Assembly: GCF_047121295.1 (NCBI RefSeq)
Contig: NZ_CP139447.1
Location: 1,922,001 to 1,986,000, forward strand
Source: Longispora sp047121295
Lineage (GTDB): Bacteria; Actinomycetota; Actinomycetes; Mycobacteriales; Micromonosporaceae
Direction: 5' to 3'
Length of the DNA: 64,000 bases
Shown here: one piece after another, positions 35,488-44,298 of the stretch
Layout of the letters: the number at the start of each line of letters is the position of its first letter
Position numbering within the stretch: position 1 is the first letter of the stretch
Position numbers and translations under genes: made by a program
Notes under the pieces: generated by a model
The model's database searches: none
What the model was told of the DNA's origin: nothing
The model's input: the letters and a program-made list of their open reading frames with translations, nothing else

Positions 35488-37071
35488 GTGGCCCTCGTGT
35501 GTCGACAGTGCGGTCAGGCGAACCCTGACGGCGCGGAGTTCTGTGCCGCCCCCTCGTGCGGGGCCTACCTGCGCTGGGACGGCTCCGGCAGCCAGCCCGC
35601 CCAGCAGCCGACCACGTCCCTGCCCGTCACCTCCGGGGTCGACCGGGCCGGGGCGTCGCTGGTGCTCGCCGACCGGCACGCCGCCGTCGAGCCGGGCGAG
35701 ACGGCGACGGTCACGTTCAGCGTCCACAACGGGGGGACCCGGGTCGAGCAGTTCGCGCTGGTCGTCCTCGGCCCGGCCGCCGCCTGGGCCACCGTCGAAC
35801 CGGCCACGCTGTCGGTCTACCCGGGCGACCGGGCCGAGGCGACCGTACGCTTCGCGCCGCCCCGCACCTCCGCGAGCCCCGCCGGCCGGGCCGGGTTCCG
35901 GGTCCAGGCCGCCTCGACCGTGCACCCGGGCCTGGTCGCCGGCTCGGACGGCACCCTCGACGTGGGCGTGTTCCGCGAGCTCGGCGCGGTGCTCGTCCCG
36001 CAGAACACGTCCGGGCGGGGCCGCACCCGGCACGTGCTGGAGGTGACCAACGCCGGCAACGTCGTCGAACCGGTCCGGATCACGGCCAGCGACCCCGACG
36101 GCCGGCTCCGGTTCGGGCTGCCGGCCGGCGAACTGTCCGTCCCGCCCGGGGGCACCGCCGTGCCGGTCACGGTCACCGCGCCGTGGCGGTTCGTGGGCGC
36201 GCCCCGGCCGCACCGGTTCACGGTCCAGGTCACGCCCCGGCCGCCGGCCCCGCCGGTCCGGCTCGACGGCGGCCGGGAGGCCGTGGCCCTGTTCACCCGG
36301 TGGGTGCCGATCCTCGCCGGGGTCCTCGTCCTGCTCGCCGGGATCGGCTTCGGCGCCGCCCAGGTCGCACCGCTGCTGACCAGCAGGAGCGCGAACCCGA
36401 CCCCGACCCCAGTCGCGACGGCGGCGAGCCCCGTGCCGAGTGTGTCGCCGCCGTCGCCCAACCCCTCGCCGTCCGCGTCGCCCAGCAGGTCGGCGTCGGC
36501 CAGCCCCAGCCCGTCACCCACGGCCGGGCCCGCCGACGCCTGCAAGCCCGGGTTCGTGTGGCGGGAGGCGTTCCCCGTCGACCACGTGTGCGTACAGCCG
36601 GGCGTGCACAGCCAGGTGCTCGCGGACAACGGCGCGGCCTCCTCGCGGTGGACGCCCGGGGCCTACGGCTCCCGGACCTGCGTCAACGGCTACGTCTGGC
36701 GGGAGGCGGTCCCCACCGACCTGGTGTGCGTGACCTCGGCGACCCGCACCCAGGCCGCCGACGACAACGCGCAGGCCACCGCCCGACTCGCGACGCCCCC
36801 GAAGAACTGCCGCTCCGGGTACGTCTGGCGCGAGGCCTACCCCGGCGACTACGTCTGCGTCACCCCGGCGACCCGCACCCAGGCCGGCCAGGACAACACC
36901 CAGGCCACGGCCCGCCGCGAACCCAACGGCGGGGCGTCCGGGGTGGACACCTGCAAGTCGGGCTATGTCTGGCGGGGCGCGCGCGACGCCGACCACGTGT
37001 GCGTCACCCCGACCACCCGCACCCAGACGGCGGCGGACAACGCCGCGGCGGCGTCCCGGGTCGTGACCTGA
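35488..37071 (+). CDS. Membrane-anchored zinc-ribbon protein at the head of the injection cluster
   Basis: 527 residues in five parts: a zinc ribbon (VCRQCGQANPDGAEFC with a second Cys), two Ig-like domains (about residues 55-270; FSVHNGGTRVEQF, LEVTNAGNVVEPVRI), one transmembrane helix (VPILAGVLVLLAGIGFGAAQ), a Pro/Ser linker, and four repeats of about 40 residues of the type C-x-x-GYVWREA-x-P-x-D-x-VCV. The zinc ribbon resembles that of the protein at 49297. The topology puts the ribbon and Ig domains inside the cell and the Cys repeats outside. It could tether or dock the tail-like particle at the membrane; this is inference from position. Confidence 0.8.
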   Translation: MALVCRQCGQANPDGAEFCAAPSCGAYLRWDGSGSQPAQQPTTSLPVTSGVDRAGASLVLADRHAAVEPGETATVTFSVHNGGTRVEQFALVVLGPAAAWATVEPATLSVYPGDRAEATVRFAPPRTSASPAGRAGFRVQAASTVHPGLVAGSDGTLDVGVFRELGAVLVPQNTSGRGRTRHVLEVTNAGNVVEPVRITASDPDGRLRFGLPAGELSVPPGGTAVPVTVTAPWRFVGAPRPHRFTVQVTPRPPAPPVRLDGGREAVALFTRWVPILAGVLVLLAGIGFGAAQVAPLLTSRSANPTPTPVATAASPVPSVSPPSPNPSPSASPSRSASASPSPSPTAGPADACKPGFVWREAFPVDHVCVQPGVHSQVLADNGAASSRWTPGAYGSRTCVNGYVWREAVPTDLVCVTSATRTQAADDNAQATARLATPPKNCRSGYVWREAYPGDYVCVTPATRTQAGQDNTQATARREPNGGASGVDTCKSGYVWRGARDADHVCVTPTTRTQTAADNAAAASRVVT

Positions 37072-37184
37072 CCCCGGGTGCCCGATGGGGCAGGGACCAC
37101 TACCCCCACGTCGGGACCTGCTGCCCGTTTCGGGCGGCGGACGCCCGGAACAAGATCTAGTGACGTGTCGACAAGGAGGACCGG

Positions 37185-38714
37185 ATGCCCACCTACCATT
37201 CCCCCGGCGTGTACGTCGAGGAGGTCGAAGCCGGTTCGCGACCCATTGAGGGCGTCGGCACGGCCGTGGCCGCCTTCGTCGGCTTCGCGGCGGCCGGACC
37301 GTACAACACCCCCACCCTGGTGTCGAACTGGAGCCAGTACACGAAGACGTTCGGCGAGTTCGCCGAGGGCTGCTACCTGCCCCAGGCCGTGTACGGCTAC
37401 TTCCTCAACGGCGGCGGCAACTGCTACATCGTCCGGGTCGGCGGCCAGCGCGACGACTCCGAGACCGTGGCCCTGCCGGCCGGCCCGCAGGCCGTGCTCG
37501 GCTCCTACCGGGTCGCCGCCCGCGAGCCCGGCGCCCGGGGTCTGGTCGTGGAGATCGCCGGACCGACGGGGGAGAACCCGCCCGACGACCGGTTCACCCT
37601 GGTCGTGAAGCAGGACGGCAGGGCGGCCGAGACGTTCGAGAACGTCACCACCCGCCGGGGCAAGGACAACGTGGTGACCCGGGTCAAGGACGGCTCCCGG
37701 CTGATCACGCTCACCGAGCAGCAGACGGCCGGCGCCCCGACCCGCCCGGACCTCGGCGCCGTGGCGCTCAGCGAGCCGCCCGCCCCGCCGGCCGTGCCCG
37801 CCCGGGTGGTCGCCGACGTGTACGTGGGCGACGTCTCCGACCGGACCGGCTTCGGCGGCCTGGAGGCCGTGGACGAGGTGACCATGGTCGCGGTACCGGA
37901 CCTGATGAGCGCCTACCAGGCCGGCGCGATCGACGGGGAGACCGTCAAGGCCGTGCAGCTGGCCATGATCGCGCACTGCGAGCTGATGGGCGACCGGATG
38001 GCCATCCTCGACGCGCCGCCCGGGCTGAACCCGCAGCAGGTCCGCGACTGGCGGATGAACGACGCCGGCTACGACTCGAAGTACGCGGCCCTGTACTACC
38101 CCTGGATCAAGGTCTTCGACCCCGCGACGGGCGGCAACAACTTCATCCCGCCCAGCGGGCACATGGCCGGCGTGTGGGCCCGCAACGACTCGACCCGGGG
38201 CGTGCACAAGGCCCCCGCCAACGAGGTGGTGCGCGGCGCGGTGGCGCTGCAGACCCAGCTGACGAAGACCGAGCAGGAACTCCTCAACCCGATCGGGATC
38301 AACTGCGTCCGGGCGTTCGCCGGCCGGGGGATCCGGGTGTGGGGCGCGCGGACGCTGTCGAGCGACCCGGCGTGGAAGTACCTCAACGTGCGTCGGCTCT
38401 TCAACTACCTCGAAGAGTCCATCATGAACGGTACCCAGTGGGTGGTGTTCGAACCCAACGACGACGCGCTGTGGGCCAGGATCCGGCGCACGGTCGCCTC
38501 GTTCCTGGTGATGGAGTGGCGCAAGGGCGCGCTGTTCGGCCTCACCCCCGACGAGGCGTACTTCGTCCGCTGCGACCGGGAGACCAACCCCGCCGAGGGC
38601 ATCGACCTCGGCCAGGTCGTCTGCGAGATCGGGGTGGCGCCCGTCAAGCCCGCCGAGTTCGTCATCTTCCGGCTGTCGCAGTTCTCCGGCGGCACCAGTC
38701 TCGTCAACGAGTAG
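37185..38714 (+). CDS. Contractile tail sheath protein
   Basis: 509-residue sheath subunit. The start PTYHSPGVYVEEVEAGSRPI and GVGTAVAAFVGFA are the conserved N-terminal arm; the C-terminal part RRLFNYLEESIMNGTQWVVF, NDDALWARIRRTVASFLV and VVCEIGVAPVKPAEFVIFR is the conserved sheath core of phage T4 gp18/Afp2-type proteins. It should polymerise around the tube and contract. AAGGAGG lies 6 nt before ATG 37185. Only one sheath gene is present, while Afp/PVC-type clusters carry several. Confidence 0.95.
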   Translation: MPTYHSPGVYVEEVEAGSRPIEGVGTAVAAFVGFAAAGPYNTPTLVSNWSQYTKTFGEFAEGCYLPQAVYGYFLNGGGNCYIVRVGGQRDDSETVALPAGPQAVLGSYRVAAREPGARGLVVEIAGPTGENPPDDRFTLVVKQDGRAAETFENVTTRRGKDNVVTRVKDGSRLITLTEQQTAGAPTRPDLGAVALSEPPAPPAVPARVVADVYVGDVSDRTGFGGLEAVDEVTMVAVPDLMSAYQAGAIDGETVKAVQLAMIAHCELMGDRMAILDAPPGLNPQQVRDWRMNDAGYDSKYAALYYPWIKVFDPATGGNNFIPPSGHMAGVWARNDSTRGVHKAPANEVVRGAVALQTQLTKTEQELLNPIGINCVRAFAGRGIRVWGARTLSSDPAWKYLNVRRLFNYLEESIMNGTQWVVFEPNDDALWARIRRTVASFLVMEWRKGALFGLTPDEAYFVRCDRETNPAEGIDLGQVVCEIGVAPVKPAEFVIFRLSQFSGGTSLVNE

Positions 38715-38731
38715 CAGAGAGGTAACCGGAC

Positions 38732-39175
38732 ATGCCACTTCCCGATCTGGACGGCGCGGTCGGCCACTCCTTCGGACTGGAGGTCGACGGCGTCATGATC
38801 ACGCAGATCAACGAGGTCAGCGGCCTGAAGTTCGAGCAGGACGTGATCGAGCTGAAGACGAACACGCCGGACGGCAAGTACATGATCAAGAAGCTGCCGG
38901 GCCGGGTCAAGGCGGGCGAGGTCACCTTCACCCGGAGCCTGACCGGCAGCAACAGCTTCGAGAAGTGGATGAAGGACTCCCGGCTCGGCAAGATGGCCGA
39001 CGCGCGCAAGACCGCCGCGGTGATCATCTTCGACTACGAGCAGAAGGCCATCAAGCGGTACATCCTGCACGGTGCCTGGCTCAAGAGCCTCGAGATCGGC
39101 TCCCTGAAGGCCGGCGACACCAGCGTCCTCACCGAGAAGGCCGTCGTCACCTACGAGGAGATGGTCGTCGAATGA
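38732..39175 (+). CDS. Tail tube protein, gp19 family (first copy)
   Basis: 147-residue inner-tube subunit of the T4 gp19/Afp1 family, which stacks into hexameric rings inside the sheath. GHSFGLEVDGVMITQINEVS, PGRVKAGEVTFTRSLTGSNS and IKRYILHGAWLKSLEIGSLK are typical. It lies 17 bp after the sheath gene, and its stop overlaps the next ATG. A second, different gp19-family protein is at 43109; here the first is expected to build the shaft. Confidence 0.94.
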   Translation: MPLPDLDGAVGHSFGLEVDGVMITQINEVSGLKFEQDVIELKTNTPDGKYMIKKLPGRVKAGEVTFTRSLTGSNSFEKWMKDSRLGKMADARKTAAVIIFDYEQKAIKRYILHGAWLKSLEIGSLKAGDTSVLTEKAVVTYEEMVVE

Positions 39176-39585
39176 GGCGCACCGCCCCGGTGCCGGCCGA
39201 GACCCCGGAGCGGCTGCGGACCGAGTTCGCGTTCGAACTTCCCCGGGGGTACGTCGACCCCGCCGGCACCCTGCACAGGTCGGGCGTCATGCGGCTGGCC
39301 ACGGCGCGCGACGAGCTCGTCCCGTTGCGCGACGACCGGGTCCGCGAGAACCCGGCGTACCTCACCGTCGTGCTGCTCGCCCGGGTCATCACCGAGCTGG
39401 GCGACATCACCGACGTGCACGCCGGCGTGGTGGAGGACCTGTTCGCCGCCGACCTGGCGTTCCTCCAGGAGCTGTACCGGCGGATCAACAGCGAGGGGCA
39501 CACCCGCGCCGGGGTGGCCTGCCCCTCGTGCGGACACGGGTTCACCGTCGACATGGCGGGCGGTGGCCGCCCGGGGGAATCGTGA
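39172..39585 (+). CDS. Tail assembly protein with C-terminal Cys pair, unknown
   Basis: 137 residues. The body (FAFELPRGYVDPAGTLH, MRLATARDELVPLRDDRV, LTVVLLARVITELGDI) is conserved in position in similar actinomycete and myxobacterial tail clusters, where it resembles phage tail-assembly chaperones. The C-terminus has a Cys-Pro-x-Cys motif (ACPSCGHGF), half a zinc ribbon. ATGA overlaps link it to both the tube gene upstream and the 52-residue gene downstream. Confidence 0.75.
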   Translation: MRRTAPVPAETPERLRTEFAFELPRGYVDPAGTLHRSGVMRLATARDELVPLRDDRVRENPAYLTVVLLARVITELGDITDVHAGVVEDLFAADLAFLQELYRRINSEGHTRAGVACPSCGHGFTVDMAGGGRPGES

Positions 39586-39740
39586 CGTACGCGACCGACC
39601 GGCTGCACGAGGAGATCGCGTACGTGGCCTACCACTTCCACTGGGCACTCGACGACATCCTCGACCTGGAGCACGCCGACCGGCTCCGGTACACGGGGGA
39701 GATAGCGAAGATCAATACGCGGATGAGGGGGCCGGGCTGA
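39582..39740 (+). CDS. DUF6760-type small tail-cluster protein
   Basis: 52 residues: RLHEEIAYVAYHFHWALDD followed by ILDLEHADRLRYTGEI and a basic tail. A small protein of this kind regularly follows the assembly protein in these clusters and may be the second half of a tail-assembly chaperone or a minor baseplate part like Afp6. GTG 39582 overlaps the previous stop; TGA at 39738-39740 overlaps the next ATG. Confidence 0.8.
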   Translation: MTYATDRLHEEIAYVAYHFHWALDDILDLEHADRLRYTGEIAKINTRMRGPG

Positions 39741-40093
39741 TGGGGTACCCGACGTGGCGCGTCGCCCCGGACGGGCGCGTTGCCGGGGACCGGCGTGCGG
39801 CCCGGGGCGGGCTCGATGCGCTGGGCCCGCTCGTGGCGCCGGGTCGGCGCGCTGCCGGCCGCCGGCTGGTGGCCGGGGGCGGGCGTGCGGCGCGGCGCGG
39901 GCCGTCGGCGCGAGGCGGGTCGGTGCCCTGGACGCACCGGCTGTCGGCGCCGGGTCGGCGCGTTGCCGGCGGCCGGTTGTTGGCCCCGGTCCGGCGTGCG
40001 GCCTGGGGCGGGCTTGTGTCGTGGCGCGGGCTTGCGACGTCGGGCCGGCTTGCGGCCCCGGGTCGGTTTCTCGGCCGGGGTCGGTGCGGGTGA
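39740..40093 (+). CDS. Arg/Gly-rich repeat protein (possible)
   Basis: 117 residues composed almost wholly of Arg, Gly, Ala, Leu, Val and Pro. APGRRAAGRRLVA at about residue 33 recurs as APGRRVAGGRLLA at residue 70; at DNA level this is a tandem duplication with a 111-bp (37-codon) period. Start and stop overlap both neighbours (ATGA, TGATG), the spacing expected of a translated cistron. I recognise no family. Alternatively this segment is an untranslated expansion, or, read in the +1 frame from GTG 39754, a Cys-rich extension of the next protein. Confidence 0.45.
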   Translation: MGYPTWRVAPDGRVAGDRRAARGGLDALGPLVAPGRRAAGRRLVAGGGRAARRGPSARGGSVPWTHRLSAPGRRVAGGRLLAPVRRAAWGGLVSWRGLATSGRLAAPGRFLGRGRCG

Positions 40094-43068
40094 TGTGGCC
40101 GTTCAAGCGGGCCGCATCGGCCGACGCGCCCTCGTCCGCGGAGCGGACTTCCGGTGCCGCGCGTGGGCCCGAGGTCGCGCGGGCACCGGTCGGGGCCTGG
40201 CGGGACCTGCCGCCCCTGCAACGGGTGCTCGGCGACCACCCCGTGACCAATCCGACCGAACGGTTCAGCGCAGGGCTCGCCTCCTGGCAGGACCCGACGT
40301 TCCTGGCCCCGCTGCGGCACGCCGTCGGCCCGGCCGAGCCGTCGGGCGTCGTCGAGGCCGCACCGACCCCCGCACCGACCCCCGCACCGGAGGAGCCGGC
40401 GGCCGGGACGGAGCTGCCGGTCGTCGAGCAGGGGCCGGTGTCCCGGCTCGTCGACCGGGTGGTGCAGCGGTTCGGCGGCGGCCCGGGAGCGGGGACCGCC
40501 GCGCGACCGATGACCGGGTCCCGGGCCGGATCGGCGGGCGGCTCCGTTGCGGCGTCGGTCAGCCGTTCCGGCGCGGGGGCGGGCCGGGCGGACGGGGGAC
40601 CGGAGTCCGGTGGGTGGCTGGCGGGCCCGCCCGGTGCGGTGGCGGACGGCGGACCGGATTCCGGCGCTGGTGGGCCGGTGGGGGACACCGGGCTGCTGGC
40701 GGACGGTTCCGGACCGGTCGACGCGGGGCTCGAGGGAATCGTGGCGCAGCGTGCCGCAGTGGGCTCCGCGGACCTCGCGACAGCCGGACCAGGGGCATTC
40801 CCGGACGGCCCGGGAGTGGCCGACTGGCCGGGGCTGGCCAAGGGGGCCGAGCTGGCCAGGGGGACGGATCTGCCCGGTGGAGCCGAGCTGGCCGGAGGGC
40901 CGGGCCGGGCCGGGGGGCCGGGTGCCGTCGGGACCGGCGCGCGGCGGTCGGCCGATGTGCCCGGGACCGCCGTTCAGCGGTCCACGACCGGCGGACCGGG
41001 CGGGACCCAGGGACAGCGTGGATCCGAACCGTCGAAGGGGGGTCTCCCGCTGTCCGGCGGCGGAGACCCGACACGCGGCACGGGAGACCCCGCGTCCGGC
41101 ACGGCGACTGGAGGATCCGGAATCGGCGCCGCGCCCGGCCCGGCCGGCCCGGCGGCGGGCGGCGGCGGATCCGGCCCCGGCGTCCCGTCCGGCGGGAGCG
41201 GCCCGGCGGGCGCGGGAGGTTACGCACCCGGCACCGGAGGCCCGGCTCCGGACCTCGGTGGCGTCGGGCCCGGTCGAGGTTCGGCCGACGGCGGCTTCGC
41301 GGTGCAGCGGGCCGCCGGGGACGGACCGCTGCTCGGCACCCCGGACGGCACGGGAGACGCGCTGACCTCGGCGCACGGCCTCGCGGGTGACTCCGGTCGC
41401 GGCCCGCGTGCCGGTGGCGTCGCACCGGGCGGAGGCCAGGGCCACGGCCAGCCCGGAGACCGGCACCAGGCCGGACAACCCCTGACCGTGTCGCGCAGCG
41501 TGCCCGACCCCGGCGGCGAACGCGCGGACGGCACCCACGGCGGCATCCCCGACGACAGCGGGCGCGCCGCAGGCCAATGGACCGGCGGCCCCCGCACCGG
41601 CGGCACGATCGGTGGCCCTCCGGCCGGCGGCCCCGACACCGACACGGCCGGCGGCGCCCACGCCGACTACGCGGCCGGCGGAGGACGCCCGCTCGACGGC
41701 GGACCACACGGCCCGGCCACGCACCACGACGCCCCGGTCGTGCAGCGCGCCGCCTCCGACGCGCCGCTGCTCGGCGACCCGGCACCCGCCGGCCGCGACC
41801 ACCCGGGCCTGGAGAGGGAGTCCGACAGGACAGCCCCCGGCCACGACCAGTCGGCACCAGCGCACCCCGAGCTCACGCCGGCCCCGGGATCCGCCGCCGG
41901 GCCGGAGACAGCCTCGGGACCTGCCGACGGGTACCCGGGGGCCACCGCGACCTGGGGCGAGAGCGCCAGCGCGAGTACCGGCCTGATCTCGGGTGACCTC
42001 GGCCCCGGGTCGGGCGCCGTCGCCGGACAGACCCCGTCCACCGGCGGTCCGGGGGCGGGCGGACCGGTCGTCCAGCGCACCACCGGCCCCGGAACCCCGC
42101 CGGCGGGGCAACCGGCCGGCGCCCCGCTCGCGCCCGGGTCCGCCGGCGGTTCCGCGCCTGGAGCGGCGCCCGGGGTGGCCGGTCAGGCCGGGAACGGTGC
42201 CGCCGGGCCCGGGTCGGCCGGTGACCCGCCGCGTCGTCGCCTGGGCCTCGGCGCGCCCCTCGCCCCGGGCGAGCTGCCCCCGGGACTCCAGCGCACGGCG
42301 GACGGGGGCGGGGCCGGGTTCCCGGACCTGCCCACCCTGGGCGGACCCTCCGGCGTCGGTGCGCCACACGGATTCTCGGCGGTGCAGCGGATCCCGGGCG
42401 ACGGTCCTGACACGCCGACGGCCGTGCGCCAGCTCGCGGACGACGCCTTCCACGCGCCCGTCGTGAGCGCGCCCACCCTGGGCGCGTCGACCACGGCTGG
42501 CTCCCGGCCCCGGGTCGACGAGGGCGGCGATGGGCTGCCGGACACGGGCCTGACCTGGTCCGACGACTCCGGGTCCGGAGAGGTGTCCACGATGGCCGCT
42601 CCGCCGGCGGACAACGTCCGCCTTCAGGCGCTGGCCGTCCCCGACCGGGGCCCAAGTGCCGGCCTGCTCGGCCAGCAGGCCCTGCCCCTGGCGGTGCAGC
42701 GGTCCGCCGGCTCCGCGCCGGCGCGGTCGTCGGCGCCCGCCCACACCCCGGCACCGGCCGGGCCGAACGACCCGCCATCGTGGCCGGCCCCGGTGTTCGC
42801 CGCACCACCGCCCGAGCCGGCCACGCCGGTCGAGGTGCAGCGGGCCGTCGAGCCGGAGCCGCCGTCGATGGTGCCGGTGCTCACCCGTACCCCCGAAACG
42901 GTTGTCCAGCGCGCCGAGGAGGCCGCGCCGGCCCCTGCCCCCGGGACCGGCGACGGCGCGCCGGAGGAGTTGTTGAAGAAGCTGTTCGACCCGCTGTTGC
43001 GCCGGCTGAAGGCCGAGCTCCGGCTCGACCGGGACAGACGCGGCGCGCTCACCGACCTACGGCACTAG
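40093..43068 (+). CDS. Large low-complexity protein with eleven xQR motifs, tail cluster
   Basis: 991 residues starting MWPFKRA. The N-terminal 80 residues (WRDLPPLQRVLGDHPVTNP, FLAPLRHAVGP) and the last 40 (LKKLFDPLLRRLKAELRLD then GALTDLRH) look folded. Between them is a disordered Gly/Ala/Pro/Asp region in which VQR or a variant recurs at codons near 40463, 40741, 40972, 41301, 41736, 42069, 42287, 42382, 42691, 42833 and 42901. Homologues with the same ends occur at this position in other actinomycete tail clusters, function unknown. It could be a scaffold, a cargo carrier or a stand-in for the missing tape measure. Confidence 0.75.
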   Translation: MWPFKRAASADAPSSAERTSGAARGPEVARAPVGAWRDLPPLQRVLGDHPVTNPTERFSAGLASWQDPTFLAPLRHAVGPAEPSGVVEAAPTPAPTPAPEEPAAGTELPVVEQGPVSRLVDRVVQRFGGGPGAGTAARPMTGSRAGSAGGSVAASVSRSGAGAGRADGGPESGGWLAGPPGAVADGGPDSGAGGPVGDTGLLADGSGPVDAGLEGIVAQRAAVGSADLATAGPGAFPDGPGVADWPGLAKGAELARGTDLPGGAELAGGPGRAGGPGAVGTGARRSADVPGTAVQRSTTGGPGGTQGQRGSEPSKGGLPLSGGGDPTRGTGDPASGTATGGSGIGAAPGPAGPAAGGGGSGPGVPSGGSGPAGAGGYAPGTGGPAPDLGGVGPGRGSADGGFAVQRAAGDGPLLGTPDGTGDALTSAHGLAGDSGRGPRAGGVAPGGGQGHGQPGDRHQAGQPLTVSRSVPDPGGERADGTHGGIPDDSGRAAGQWTGGPRTGGTIGGPPAGGPDTDTAGGAHADYAAGGGRPLDGGPHGPATHHDAPVVQRAASDAPLLGDPAPAGRDHPGLERESDRTAPGHDQSAPAHPELTPAPGSAAGPETASGPADGYPGATATWGESASASTGLISGDLGPGSGAVAGQTPSTGGPGAGGPVVQRTTGPGTPPAGQPAGAPLAPGSAGGSAPGAAPGVAGQAGNGAAGPGSAGDPPRRRLGLGAPLAPGELPPGLQRTADGGGAGFPDLPTLGGPSGVGAPHGFSAVQRIPGDGPDTPTAVRQLADDAFHAPVVSAPTLGASTTAGSRPRVDEGGDGLPDTGLTWSDDSGSGEVSTMAAPPADNVRLQALAVPDRGPSAGLLGQQALPLAVQRSAGSAPARSSAPAHTPAPAGPNDPPSWPAPVFAAPPPEPATPVEVQRAVEPEPPSMVPVLTRTPETVVQRAEEAAPAPAPGTGDGAPEELLKKLFDPLLRRLKAELRLDRDRRGALTDLRH

Positions 43069-43108
43069 CAGGCACCGACCCGCGAGAAAAGGCACGAGGA
43101 GGAACCCC

Positions 43109-43540
43109 ATGGCTGGTAGGCCGGACGTCGAGGCGGTGGCGGTGTCGTTCGTGGTGACCGTCGACCGCAACAGCCTCGGCGCGTTCAACAGCTGCGAGGG
43201 GCTGGGCGTGGAGGTCGTGATGGAGCAGCGGGAGGAGGGCGGGCAGAACGGCTGGGTGTGGCAGCTGCCGACCCGGATCAAGTACCCGAACATCAAGCTC
43301 ACCCGGCCGGTGACCGCCGACAGCCGGAAGATCACGGACTGGTTCGCCGGCATGTCCAACGGGGTGAAGCGGATGACGGCCGTGATCGAGGCGCGCAACC
43401 CGGCCGGCGAGAGGATCGCGTCCTGGGGCCTGCACGGGGTGGTGCCGGTCCGGTGGACGGGCCCGCAGCTCACCCTGGAGAGCCCCAAGGTGGCGATGGA
43501 GACCCTGGAGCTGGCGCACCACGGGTTCGTGGCGACATGA
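43109..43540 (+). CDS. Tail tube protein, gp19 family (second copy)
   Basis: 143-residue gp19-family protein. VAVSFVVTVDRNSLGAFNSC, LPTRIKYPNIKLTRPVTADS and GVKRMTAVIEARNPAGERI match the second tube type (Afp5-like) that caps the tube at the baseplate and initiates shaft assembly. It differs strongly from the first tube protein. GAGGAGGAA precedes ATG 43109, a fresh strong ribosome site after the large repetitive gene. The stop overlaps the LysM gene start. Confidence 0.9.
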   Translation: MAGRPDVEAVAVSFVVTVDRNSLGAFNSCEGLGVEVVMEQREEGGQNGWVWQLPTRIKYPNIKLTRPVTADSRKITDWFAGMSNGVKRMTAVIEARNPAGERIASWGLHGVVPVRWTGPQLTLESPKVAMETLELAHHGFVAT

Positions 43541-44298
43541 GCGGGCCGGTCACGTTCACGGCGTCGGCCACCTCGACGCACCGCAACCCGGGCGGCGGGG
43601 CCGACGGCGCGCCGGCGAGCCTGCAACGGGCGTTCCTGGAGATGCGCGAGCCCCCGCCGGGCGGCGGTACTGCCGCGCCCAGCAACACGGTCATCGACAA
43701 CATCGACTTCCAGTTCAACCCGAAGGAGCTCAGCCTCGCGAAGACCGCGAAGTGGGGGCGCAACCCGCAGGCGCGGGCCCGCAGTTCCGGGCCGCCGGAG
43801 TTCCTGGGCTCGGAGCCGGCGAAGCTGTCCCTGGAGCTGTTCTTCGACGCGACGGAGAAGATGGACGACGCGGTCGTCAAGGCCGTGGAGAAGCTGTTCT
43901 CGTGCACGGTGCGGTACAAGACCATGCGCACCCCGCCCTGGGTGATCTTCCACTGGGGCGGGCTGACCAGCTTCCCAGGGTTCCTCAAGTCGGTGTCGGC
44001 GAAGTACACCCTGTTCACGCCGGGCGGCATCCCGGTCCGGGCGGTGTGCACGGTGAGCCTGGAGGAGATCTCCGGCGAGCAGGGCGGCCAGAACCCGACG
44101 TCCGGCTCGCTCGCGGCCCGCGACGTGCACGTGGTGGTGGCCGGCGACACGCTGCAGTCGGTGGCGCACCGGGCGTACGGGAACGCCGCCCTGTGGCGGG
44201 CGGTCGCCGAGGCCAACGGGGTCGACGACCCGCTGCGGCTGGCCCCCGGGCGGCGGCTGCTGGTCCCCGCGCTGGAGGAGATCGACCATGGCCAATGA
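43537..44298 (+). CDS. LysM-containing tube/baseplate hub protein (Afp7/gp53-like)
   Basis: 253 residues. The middle (IDNIDFQFNPKELSLAKTAK, KLSLELFFDATEKM, PPWVIFHWGGLTSFPGFLKS) is the CIS/phage hub domain that joins tube and spike; the C-terminus is a LysM module (VVVAGDTLQSVAHRAYGNAA, LWRAVAEANGV). In contractile systems the LysM-type domain clamps the baseplate rather than peptidoglycan. The N-terminus contains SLQRAFLEM, echoing the xQR motifs of the protein upstream. Overlaps the spike gene by 11 nt. Confidence 0.9.
   Translation: MSGPVTFTASATSTHRNPGGGADGAPASLQRAFLEMREPPPGGGTAAPSNTVIDNIDFQFNPKELSLAKTAKWGRNPQARARSSGPPEFLGSEPAKLSLELFFDATEKMDDAVVKAVEKLFSCTVRYKTMRTPPWVIFHWGGLTSFPGFLKSVSAKYTLFTPGGIPVRAVCTVSLEEISGEQGGQNPTSGSLAARDVHVVVAGDTLQSVAHRAYGNAALWRAVAEANGVDDPLRLAPGRRLLVPALEEIDHGQ

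Noticed and set aside
39712..42744. A 1010-codon open frame on the minus strand opposite the large xQR protein
   Set aside because: Composition-driven shadow frame in very G+C-rich DNA; it crosses several cistron boundaries of the tail operon and shows no domain, while the plus strand has overlapping starts and recognisable conserved ends.
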